From: Neolecta irregularis DAH-3
Taxonomy: Eukaryota > Ascomycota > Neolectomycetes > Neolectales > Neolectaceae
Direction: 5' to 3'
Length of the DNA stretch: 52,690 bases
Assembly (NCBI GenBank): GCA_001929475.1
Contig: LXFE01000205.1
Span: 1-52,690 of the forward strand
Position numbers and translations under genes: made by a program. The notes beneath the pieces were generated by a model, which saw nothing but the letters and a program-made list of their open reading frames with translations, did not search any database and was not told where the DNA came from. Shown piece by piece: positions 9,873 through 19,078 of the stretch. Position 1 is the stretch's first letter. Every line of letters starts with the position of its first letter.

Positions 9873-11817
9873 ATGTATCATTCCAAGTTCTCCTTGATTG
9901 CCATCGGGGGCTTGGACCTTAGACCCCATGAAGCGATTTCTACCGGAAGCGGTAAGTTAGGGTTTTGTTATCAATTCAGCCGGGCGAGCCCCTCTCTCAA
10001 GCCATTCCCTTTCTTTGCTAGGATCCAGCAATTGTTATTGTCGCTACACACATTATACCGTTACTATGGTCATCCAGCTGGCGCTTGCTCGTAAGAATAG
10101 GCATTTCGTAAGACGTAGGCGTCGGAGATTCCTCCTCGTGAAGTATACCAGAGTTGGGTGGACTATCGCTCCTTTACCCCGCGAAGACTACTGGTTGGAT
10201 TATGATTCAGATCCAGATCCTGTCGATTCCTTCGATGATCCATACAGTGTCGCTGTTGGTATGATTGAATACGGTATGGACAATCATACCACCATTGCAT
10301 GCGAGCAGCTTGAGAGTTTGCTTGGACAGTATCGTATTGGAAAGCTTTTCAATCAGATCAGTAGTGGTGAAACAGTATCGCAAAGTTTTCTAGATACCAG
10401 TACTGTTCAACCTACATGGGAAGAAGAAACTGGATCCAGAGAACCCGATCCATATGCAAAACCGAATAGCACAGTGGAGTTTCCCGTCCATAAGCTTGAG
10501 GTCCAGACGCCCAATATCGCTTATCTGATTTCAACAAATGCGCATGAGCAGGCTGTTGAGCCTCCAATCAATTTGTCAATCGAGACACAGTGTGGCGCAA
10601 ATATCCCGGATGGTCAAAGAAGCTTACTGACGCCGCCGATAACGCCCGGATCCAGTAAAACACAGTCAGGTTCTTCAGACTCGTCACCTGTATTGAAGAA
10701 AACACTGTCGACTCCACCCTCGTCCCTTTCATTACGTCAGTTGGAAAATGTTTCGCTTACTCCGGAGCCTTTGCCGTCAGATCTATCTGGGGAATCCGCC
10801 AGATCTAAATCGGGCAAGCAGAACGTATATTTTTGGTCGAATGATCCGAAAGAGCCTGTAAATGGATCTCGCCATTGGGCAACAAACTCTCGGTTTAATT
10901 TCCCAGATAAATCATCCAGTCTATCCTCCTCGACCTCTGGAACACATTCAGCAGTATCTGATGGAACGCTTCATTCTATTTTCGGGAACGAACGTCAGGG
11001 AAGCATGGACACAGTTGACTCCTGGCTCGCTCTCGAGATGACTGCTCTAGAATCTCGCAATGCTTCAGCAGGTCTTAACTCATATGGGCATGAGGTCCCT
11101 CATCCTAAATACCTTGATGGAAAATCCTCGCCCTGTCCAGATCGGATTTCACGAGAGTCCTCCGTGAGTCTTCTTTCGCCTCTCTTCAATGCACCACTCG
11201 CCGCGATCACTGAAGCACCCAATCTCGAGCCAATTGGACCAAAGTCCACCGTTACCCCAGTAAAACCACACAAACCATTTGCTTCTTCAGACCGCGGGCC
11301 CGAATTTCATGCTCCGGATGACTACGGGACTTGTGCGCCCACAGACCCTAAATGGATTGGGAGTTCATTTCCAGAGAATGGTGCCACCTTGACTACATAT
11401 AGTTTCCAACCAGAATCTTCAAATGTGGCCATAGTAGATCTCGATTCCTGTGGGAAGCCTAGTCCCGTGTTAGATGACTACACGTTTTCTCAATTCTCGG
11501 GATTTTCTACGCCCCCTCGATCATCGGCCTGCCCTTCACCTCTATCAGCACGGACCTCCAAGCCATCTATCCATGCTGTCGCCGGCGAAGCTATCCCCAG
11601 AGCAATCATACACTGTCAGAGTGATTCTGTACGCGAAAATGCTTTAAAGATCATACCAAGCCAAGGTCGCGCAATCCCGCATAAACCTGAAGTTCGGAAA
11701 ATTACAAGTCCCTTCTTGGAGGCCAATTCAACAATCAAACAAAAGATTCCGAAAAAACATCCAATGTCAATGAAATTTAGCGCATGGAAACTGAAGAAGA
11801 GGGTAGCAAAGAAATAG
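9873..11817 (+). CDS. Uncharacterised Ser/Pro-rich protein with Arg-rich N-terminal segment
   Basis: A first exon 9873–9951 is joined through a GTAAGT donor (intron 9952–10021, 70 nt) to 10022–11817, giving 624 residues in one frame. If the intron is not used, ATG 10066 gives 583 residues. Near residue 55 there is an arginine run (RKNRHFVRRRRRRF), followed by an acidic patch (DYDSDPDPVDSFDDPY). Most of the rest is low-complexity Ser/Pro/Thr with several SP/TP sites, as in regulatory phosphoproteins. The C-terminus is again basic (KIPKKHPMSMKFSAWKLKKR). No domain is recognised. The basic runs could be nuclear localisation or membrane-binding segments. Confidence 0.6.
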
Positions 11818-12553
11818 ATGAAATCCACGAGTTAGGATATTTACTTTTTAGCCTTAATAATGGAATGGAAATTTTGAATGTCCCATATATTCCATATAGT
11901 GCTCGTCTTGGTGATAAATCTGGTCGTCTGGTACTGATAAAGATCGCTTGCTTTATAGTCACAAACCAGATGCATCATTATTTGGTGACACGGGCGCTCA
12001 ACATTCCTTTGTTCATGTTTATACCTTGACTGGGTGACTTTTCGTGATATAGAAATTGCTCAAAAGCATCTCAAAGCTCATTCAGATCCGCTGATCTCAG
12101 CTAAAATCGAGAACCTGGGTTTATCGTTTGCGGGTACCTATCCTCTGCCATTTACAAGCATAGTCCTAAACATTGCCGCAGCAACTCTTGCCTCGGTACT
12201 CTTAACCTTGTCATTCTAGATTTTTTCCTCTTCCAGGAGTTGGGTTCACCAGTATATATCTTATATCATGTCGGGCAGGACTTTTCCCTCGACTTGGTAG
12301 AATTAATCAGGATGAGCAATCCTCATTTAACCATTCGTGGATCAGTCCGGGTCTAATAAAGCAGGTAGAGAGCTTTGCTGCTATAACAGCAAAAGAACGT
12401 AAAAATCTTGGAGAGTGAACAGAAAAAAGAGAGAAGGAAAAAAGGATGTAAATCACTTTCAATCTTGCCTCTCTCTGCCATACTTAGTTTGAGGTTTCCT
12501 GTAAGTACATCTTGCACTGTTCATAGTTTCTAGCGATTTCTCCAACCACCAGA
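11818..12553. other. Intergenic region, no supported gene
   Basis: Two short plus-strand frames (11784–12029 and 12034–12219) are open but have no family resemblance, and I could not splice them convincingly. A pyrimidine-rich stretch precedes SGT1. Confidence 0.45.
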
Positions 12554-13888
12554 ATGCCTGACGGAGCTGCCCTCAAAGCACAAGCAGTCGTAGCTCTTGA
12601 AAAGGGCGACAACAAAGATGCCATTGAACTACTGACTCGGGCAATTGAGCAAATACCAACCAGTATCGATTATTATATCAAGCGGTACTTCACAGCATAT
12701 TGCCGGACGGGACCTAACCTCATAGATCTAATGCATACCAACGCGATAAACAATACGATATGGCCCTTAGAGACTCAGAAAAGGCCGTCAAAATGGCAGG
12801 AGACGGGGGAAAACGAGAGCTTATCGGCCAAGCGCAGTTTAGACGCGGGTTTATTGCTTCGATAAAGATCGGTGTCTTACTGGTAGAATCGCGTTTTACA
12901 TGAAAGATAACTTTGCATCAGCAAAGCAGTGTTTTGAATGGGCCGAGAAATACGACGGTGAGAAAAAGCTGATTAATATCTGGAAATCAAAGCTCTCTAA
13001 TAAAGATATCTCCAGCCAATCCGCCATTCTCGAATTCCCAGATATTGAGAACGAAGCCTTCGTTCACGAAGCTTCATCTGGTATGCATATATATTTTGTG
13101 AATATTAATTATACTAGGACTGAGGGGAGGATCTCAACCATTAGGTGGTTATGGTACCCCTATGGCCGTATTCTCTTGCAAAGTCTAACCAGGTCTAGCC
13201 AGTGAGATTAGTTCAAATTCTAAGCAATCGATAGACATTCCACTGCTCGCGAGGCAGTCAAGTATTGACATTAACTTATCCTTGTAGGGACTGAAATTTA
13301 GTTTCTGAAACTACAGATCTTCCCGCAAAGGTCCGCCATGAATGGTATCAGACAGCATCTCATGTCATTGTTACACTTTTCGTTAAGAATATTCCAAAAG
13401 AAAAAATCAAAGTCGAAATTACCCCTACCAGCCTATCTGTCTCATTTCCGAATACCAAAGGGTCAGAGTTCGCATTTGATATTGACCCCTTTGCCCACCA
13501 AGTGTCAAAAGAAGAGTCGTCATTTCGAGCTCTTAGCACCAAACTTGAAGTTCACTTAAAAAAAGTCGAGCCTAAGCAATGGAATGTTCTAGAGGGAGCA
13601 GAAGAAAGCAAACCCCAAGGTATAGAATACCCTACTTCTTCGCGAAAAGGTGCCAAAAACTGGGACTCCATTGCGAACGAAACGAAAGAAGATGATGATT
13701 CAGGTAACCCCGATGCTCTATTCAAGCACCTCTTCAAAGACGCTGACGAGGATATGAAACGTGCAATGATGAAGAGCTATGTTGAAAGCAACGGTACAGC
13801 TCTAAGCACCGATTGGAGGAGTGTTTCGAAGGAGAAGGTTGAATGTTTACCACCTGATGGTATGATTGCCAAGAAGTGGGAGGTTTGA
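12554..13888 (+). CDS. SGT1: Sgt1/Git7 co-chaperone (TPR–CS–SGS)
   Basis: Hsp90 co-chaperone needed for assembly of SCF ubiquitin ligases and kinetochore complexes. Exons 12554–12684, 12726–12848, 12887–13080 and 13317–13888 give 339 residues in frame. Domains in order: N-terminal TPR region (ALEKGDNKDAIELLTRAI; YDMALRDSEKAVKMAG; YMKDNFASAKQCFEWA); CS domain from about residue 155 (RHEWYQTASHVIVTLFVKN, then LEVHLKKVEPKQWNVLEG); C-terminal SGS region (NWDSIANE; DADEDMKRAMMKSYVESNGT; LSTDWRSV). All three are full length. The third intron is 236 nt, about six times longer than the norm in this window. Confidence 0.95.
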
Positions 13889-14010
13889 TAAAAATTATAC
13901 ATAGTTTTTCTTTCTATTTCTGTGGGGCCTATTCCACTTCGTTCGTCATCTGATATGTATTTTCCTGAGACACCACTTCAGGAATGTTGGTTTTGTGAAG
14001 TACCTCGTTG

Positions 14011-14991
14011 ATGTATCCTCTGCCTCCGTTGGCGTCTCCACATTCATTAAGCGGAATCGCTGGAAGCATAAGCATCGCTTGGTTTTCGTCTTGATATTCA
14101 GAGAATTAACTTAGTAGCTGGGTTGTTGTTTTCAGCCCGCAGATCATTGAAAATTACAAAAGAAGATCTGGAGACGGACTTTCGCTCGCTTTCCTCTGGA
14201 TTTGGCTTCTCGGTGATGTATTCAATGTGGCAGGTGCACTGTTCCAGGGGATCATGCCAACCATGGTATCACAACTTCTAATGCAAATGTTTTATAATGC
14301 CAGACGATCCTGGCGTTCTACTATACTCTCGCGGATGTCGTGCTCATTTTACAAGTCCATTATTACAGAAAATATGGAAATAAACTCGAATCTTTCCCCG
14401 AGCATCTGAGCGAAACTGAACCTTTGATCCCGTCAGTGTCCACCGAAGTACCCATATTTGAAATGAAACAAAAGCGAGCTCTTATTCGAAACAGTATACC
14501 AGACAAATTATCAAGCTCATAGAGATAGTCGCATACAATACGACTATTCTATTTGCCGTATGGCTAGCTGGGTTCTTTGCTTGGATTTTGCTTACCTTCG
14601 TTTTGCCTCGGTCAGGGAATTTTTGTGAAGGTGCATCTCTATCTATCCCAGGCAAACACGCTAAGCCATTATGTTCAAATGCTTATGACTAGGCCAAATT
14701 TCAGGCTGGATCTCTGCAATGCTTTATATCGGTTCGCGATTACCTCAAATCTTCAAAAATCATCGGAAAAGGTCGTGCGAGGGACTTAGCTTATTGTTTT
14801 TCATGTTTAGTGTCTCGGGGAATACGACATATGTTGCGAGCATCTTGCTGCAACATGCTTCTCGTTCGTGGCTGGCATTAAACGCGAGTTGGATTGCGGG
14901 GAGTACAGTGACACTTTTTCTTGACTTTGCAGTATTTTGTCAATTTTGGAGATACGGGACCATGTCTACAACGGCAACATATGTTGATTAA
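14011..14991 (+). CDS. Vacuolar PQ-loop basic amino-acid transporter (Ypq/Rtc2/Stm1-like)
   Basis: Lysosome/vacuole membrane exporter of cationic amino acids, homologous to yeast Ypq1–3 and animal PQLC2. Five exons (14011–14081, 14115–14265, 14304–14493, 14523–14630, 14705–14991) give 268 residues. The first PQ loop reads VFSPQIIENYKRRSGDGLSL and is followed by WLLGDVFN and LADVVLILQVHYYRKYG. The second reads SRLPQIFKNHRKRSCEGLSL. Seven hydrophobic helices fit. A polar loop between the third and fourth helices carries ETEPLIP, a possible dileucine-type vacuolar sorting signal. The introns are 33, 38, 29 and 74 nt. Confidence 0.92.
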
Positions 14992-15305
14992 ATATTGAAT
15001 CGCTTGGCACACATAACTTCTCATAACCGCCCGTGCAATTGCCTACTTGAGCCAGTTATACTTGTGATGAGTTCAGTTCTATGCAGTTGCTAGTTTTGAC
15101 CTGCCTTGCGAGACTCTTCCAATGCTTTCCCGAGTCAGCTGTAAAAATGGATTCAGTAACAGCGGCCAAATACAGGGGATATTCAGTTGACATGCCAGAA
15201 TCTATCTAAGAGGGGACGATACAAAGAACAAAGATAGTCATGGAAAAGGTTGCTCTAACTATAAGGTTAAACTATAATGCGACAGCTCACCGAAAGAACG
15301 TGTTG
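14992..15305. other. Convergent intergenic region
   Basis: The 3' ends of the Ypq-like gene (plus) and PMP3 (minus) face each other here. I see no gene or strong repeat. Confidence 0.5.
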
Positions 15306-15692
15306 TCAAGCTGAGAGAGTACCATATCCAGGGTTATCCGAGTACACTCCCTGGATACATAAGCAGGCTGCAGGGGATATGCGATACCTGGGGCTGCTGC
15401 TGTACAGGTTCTCCTCGTTCGGCTCTCTCTTTGGCTTTATAATGAATATATTCAAGGTAGAAACTTGCCAATCAATGTCAAAAACACAGATTGTGTCTGA
15501 TACGCGTGGATATGGCCTGGAATAACACCCAAGATCGTCAGGAGAATGTTGATGAGCAAGTCACCTGTATTCTATCAACGATGAGAAGAAGGACGGAAAC
15601 GCACATCCACAGCCGTAGAGTAGAAACACGCCAATAGGTGGAAACAGAATGGTGATAAGAATAACGAGTAGGGCAGACATGTTGGAGTCCAT
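15306..15692 (-). CDS. PMP3: Pmp3/Sna-type plasma-membrane proteolipid (UPF0057)
   Basis: Small two-helix membrane protein that stabilises membrane potential and ion tolerance under stress. After splicing three 37–41-nt introns it is 89 residues. The family signature is complete: LLVILITILFPPIGVFLLYG, then CDLLINILLTILGVIPGHIH, then AFYLEY. The tail is hydrophilic and Gln-rich, ending GVYSDNPGYGTLSA, typical of the longer filamentous-fungal members. The start at 15692 gives the usual short N-terminus; an upstream in-frame ATG at 15758 would add 22 basic residues and is less likely. It is divergent from the aldo-keto reductase, with a perfect CRE between them. Confidence 0.9.
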
Positions 15693-15885
15693 GGTAGCAT
15701 AATGCAGACCAACACGCCTCTCAATATACTGTCGCCCACGTGTAACATATCTCATCATTCTGGCTTCTTTGCTTGATGCATAACTAGTCTATGATTAGAT
15801 AATTGATTTGTGCAGCACTGGGAAGGCATTGTATATAGTAGGCATAGACCGCTACGCTTGCATTCTAAATTGTTTGGATGCTAAA

Positions 15886-15893
15886 TGACGTCA
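15886..15893. promoter_or_regulatory. Perfect ATF/CREB site TGACGTCA
   Basis: The palindrome TGACGTCA lies in the 274-bp gap between the divergent starts of PMP3 and the aldo-keto reductase; a half-match (TTACGTCA) lies at about 15956. In fungi such sites bind Atf1/Sko1-type bZIP factors under osmotic and oxidative stress, and both neighbours are of stress-responsive types. Use as a shared operator is inference. Confidence 0.6.
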
Positions 15894-15966
15894 CGATTTG
15901 CATTTGGGAAACAATACAAAAACCGGAAGCTCGCCGTATTGGATGTCAACTTACATTACGTCAGAC

Positions 15967-17072
15967 ATGGCCACGAGGCGACTTATCGAGTTAAATTCTG
16001 GCGACAAGATTCCCGCAATGGGTCTGGGAACCTGGCTTTCGAAAAAAGGCGAAGTTGCGGTAGCTGTCAGCCATGCTCTCAAAGTTGGATATCGGCACAT
16101 TGATGTACAATTTTGTTACTAAAGGTGGACTGGTCTGAAACAACCAGTGTGCTTCAATTTACGGAAACGAAGGGGAAGTAGGCGCTGGAATAAAGAAGTC
16201 CGGTGTGCGAAGAAAGGACATTTGGTTGACGTCAAAGCTCTGGAATAATAGGTACGCACTTTCTTTTCTTGTACTGATTCAATCTAGTCACCAACCAGAA
16301 GATGTACCTAGAGCCCTGGAAAAGACCTTGTCCGATTTACAAACTGACTATCTGGATCTCTACTTGGTATTTCTTCCACAACGAATACAGCTAATCGAAT
16401 GATGCATTGGCCATGTAGTTTTAAAGCCGGGAAATCTCCAATGCCAAGGGACTCTAATGGAAAACATGCTCTTGGAGATACAGATTTCACAGTTACCTGG
16501 TCCGCAATGGAAAGGTTGCTTGAAGAAGGCAAAGTTCAAAACATCGGAATCAGTAACTTCTCCAAAGCTGAGCTTGAAAAGCTTCTTGAACATGCAACTG
16601 TTAAACCTGCCGCACATCAATTGGAAATGCATCCCTATCTTCAGCAAAACTCATTCTTGGATTTCCATAAAGAGAAAGACATTCACGTTACGGCATATTC
16701 TCCATTTGGAAATCAGAATACTATTTATGGTGCCAAAGATACTAAGATTGTTGACCACGACGTTATCAAAGGTATCGCAGAGAAACTTGGAAAGAAACCT
16801 AGTCAAGTCATTCTTTCTTGGGCAATCGGACGTGGCGTTAGCATCGTACCGAAGTCAGTTAACGCCGAACGGATTGAAGAAAACTTTCAAGGTGTGTTCC
16901 TATATTCGATAACAAAAGATAAGGACTAATAGGAGTCTTCGAACTGAGCGCAGAGGAGAGCAAAGCTATTGATCGACTAGAAAAGAAGAAACGTTACAAC
17001 AATCCTTCAAAATCATGGGGATATGAATTTTATGCTGATCTAGATGGGGCAGGGAAACAAGCAAATCTGTAA
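15967..17072 (+). CDS. Aldo-keto reductase (Gcy1/Ypr1-like)
   Basis: NADPH-dependent reductase of aldehydes and ketones with an (alpha/beta)8 barrel, cytosolic. Motifs in order: [30 protein letters not shown] with the catalytic Asp and Tyr; [10 protein letters not shown] with the catalytic Lys; DLYLMHWP with the catalytic His; [17 protein letters not shown]; and the cofactor motif [15 protein letters not shown]. Introns 1, 2 and 4 are normal GT–AG. The third must remove 16367–16401 to join DLYL to MHWP, but that segment ends in TG, not AG. The only nearby AG (16389–16390) leads to a stop. So this is either a GT–TG intron, a sequence error, or an impaired allele. Start ATG 15967 is preferred; 15940 is in frame too. 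Confidence 0.85.
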
Positions 17073-17809
17073 GCTATGCGCTTAGAAGTACGATAAGACC
17101 AAATGTTGTAACTAGCCTAAGTAGACGTACTTCGCGAGGGGAACATACCTAGCCTAAGTAGATGTGCTTGGCTAAGTATTTCCCCGTTCCCGTCCCTATA
17201 CACTATTTACATCAATAGCCGCCCTACCATTTCCGTCATTTCCGTCTTTGGTAAGGATATACTCGAGTGTATATCCTTACTAAATCTTTAATAATTAGAA
17301 TCTCGTAGTGAAGATATCCATGGACATACATTGTCCAAGAGGTTAGGATAAACAGAATTGAGACTGTCATTTTCCTGGTCCAACGGGTGGGCATGAGCAC
17401 ACGGATATTGTCTCAGATCTTACAAGGCCACAGTTTCGCCGAAATCCCGCTTGCCCGTCCATCTTTAGCTTAAACCTCTCATGCAAAGAAAGAGCACATA
17501 TTCTCCATAGATATTAATTTATAGCTCGAAAAAAGAAAAGGAACTTCATTTCTTGTTGATGACAAATCTTTTCTGGCGTCAATCTTTGAACATTACTTCA
17601 TCTGTAAAATTTATTGTGCAAGATCGAATTTTTGTTATTAAGTTACAATCGATGGAGATGATTCTTTATCGTCGCAAAGAATTAACCCTAAAGAACAAGA
17701 AATTTCATTTTTGGGTGGATCCTGGTCACTAGAGGTACCGAGGAAAGGAAACAGATGCCTTAAGTAGCTCCTACCAAACACATAGACTTCCATCGGCCTT
17801 TTAATTCCA
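17073..17809. other. Intergenic region with direct repeat and hairpin
   Basis: No gene is seen in this 737-bp gap. A short direct repeat (CTAGCCTAAGTAGA) occurs near 17113 and again near 17150. A strong inverted repeat lies at 17247–17284. Confidence 0.5.
17247..17284. repeat. Inverted repeat / hairpin
   Basis: Arms TTTGGTAAGGATATAC and GTATATCCTTACTAAA are reverse complements over 16 bases with one mismatch. They flank a six-base loop that includes TCGAG. It follows the aldo-keto reductase by about 175 bp. It could be a 3'-end structure, a tiny MITE remnant, or a protein-binding palindrome. Confidence 0.8.
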
Positions 17810-18436
17810 ATGACCCAGTCGGTTTTTGTCTATGGTACTCTGATGCATCCTGTGATTTTAGAGCGTGTGATTGCGTCCAAACAAAAGGTTTTAGAGCCAG
17901 CCGTTCTGAAGGTATTACTGATGAGGCTAAGGAGGCAAGAATTGATTCAACAGGATTACTTTCGGTTCTGTGTTTCTCAGACTGATTACCCAGCAGTTAT
18001 TGCTGAGACAGGGCAACAAGTTGAAGGGATTCTGATAAAGAATTTGAACAATAAAGAACTTGAAAGACTAGACTTATTTGAAGGCGACGTAAGCCGATCA
18101 CTCTGCATTGATCTAATACGAATACAGGAATATCAAAGGATATCTGTAAACATTCTGATGAAAAGTAAGGAAATAGTCAAAGGTCATGTTTATGTCTGGA
18201 TAGCGGTTAGTTTAAATTATATGAAGCACATCTCACAGAAGGGCAAAGACCGCTTGCTACGCGAGCCATGGCACTTGGAAGAATTTAGTCAACAGAAGCT
18301 TCATGCATGGATCGCGTCGCCGATCGAATTTGCTGCCATTGACGGATTAGATGAGTCGAGCAATTGCGGAAGTCACTTCGGGAGAGCTTTGAAACTTGAT
18401 GATGCATCATCTTGTGGTTCCCGCAGCGCTCCTTAG
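17810..18436 (+). CDS. AIG2-like gamma-glutamylcyclotransferase-fold protein
   Basis: Protein of the GGCT/AIG2 fold. The start VFVYGTLMHPVILERVI carries the YGTL substrate-loop motif; LNNKELERLDLFEGD contains the conserved acidic residue region, and VYVWIA and EPWHLEEF close the fold. The whole stretch is open, but three segments (17912–17953, 18089–18127, 18206–18238) have GT...AG ends, are multiples of three, and interrupt conserved blocks. Removing them gives 170 residues, the usual family length. They are therefore likely stop-free introns. The substrate is not predictable, because fungal AIG2-like members are mostly uncharacterised. Confidence 0.82.
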   Translation: MTQSVFVYGTLMHPVILERVIASKQKVLEPAVLKVLLMRLRRQELIQQDYFRFCVSQTDYPAVIAETGQQVEGILIKNLNNKELERLDLFEGDVSRSLCIDLIRIQEYQRISVNILMKSKEIVKGHVYVWIAVSLNYMKHISQKGKDRLLREPWHLEEFSQQKLHAWIASPIEFAAIDGLDESSNCGSHFGRALKLDDASSCGSRSAP

Positions 18437-19078
18437 TATTCCCATGACCATTTGGACCCCAGGATGGACAGGGAAATTCACGGATCTGTTATGGTCTTGA
18501 TAGACTTACTTAATAGCAAGTCTGGTTATGGGATGCCAGCACAACTTATTACTGTCCTCGAATGTCCTTCATTCTCGCATGTAAGGTTTCCGTGCCCATA
18601 GTTTTGAGGTAATCATTCCTAAAGTATACAAACCACCTGTTAGAAGCACTTGCTACCAGTATATAGTCTCATTCTTGATACATCAGGGTATATCACAAAC
18701 GTCATTCGACAGTGATTTGCATTTATTGAACTTATTGAAGCGAATTTTTATCAATCGTTGACACTATTACGACACCAAATAGAGGAATTTAGGAATATTT
18801 GCCGCACCCATTGGATCGATCCTATCAACTTCCTTTTCATGGGTAGCCGATAATCACAAGCAGATATGCACATTTGAAATTTTCAAAACAACATCTTTCT
18901 ACTCTAATTTTAACTATCATTAATAATTCATTTAGATTAGCTCATATAGGACGATTTGAGGATGGTATGATGACTCGTTGAGCCAAAATTATTACATTCA
19001 GTTGACCTCAAGTCTCATCAAGACATATTCTCCTTGAATTATCACAGCAAGAATTCCCTTTCTTATTGAGACCGGGCT
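18437..19078. other. Intergenic region, nothing recognised
   Basis: This 640-bp AT-rich stretch separates the AIG2-like gene and HID1. I see no open frame, tRNA or repeat of note; it should include the HID1 promoter. Confidence 0.5.

Noticed and set aside
11784-12219. Two short plus-strand frames after the Arg-run gene
   Set aside because: No homology, no clean splice join, and likely 3' untranslated or intergenic DNA.
13081-13316. snoRNA inside the long SGT1 intron
   Set aside because: CTGA motifs are present but I found no matching C box or terminal stem.
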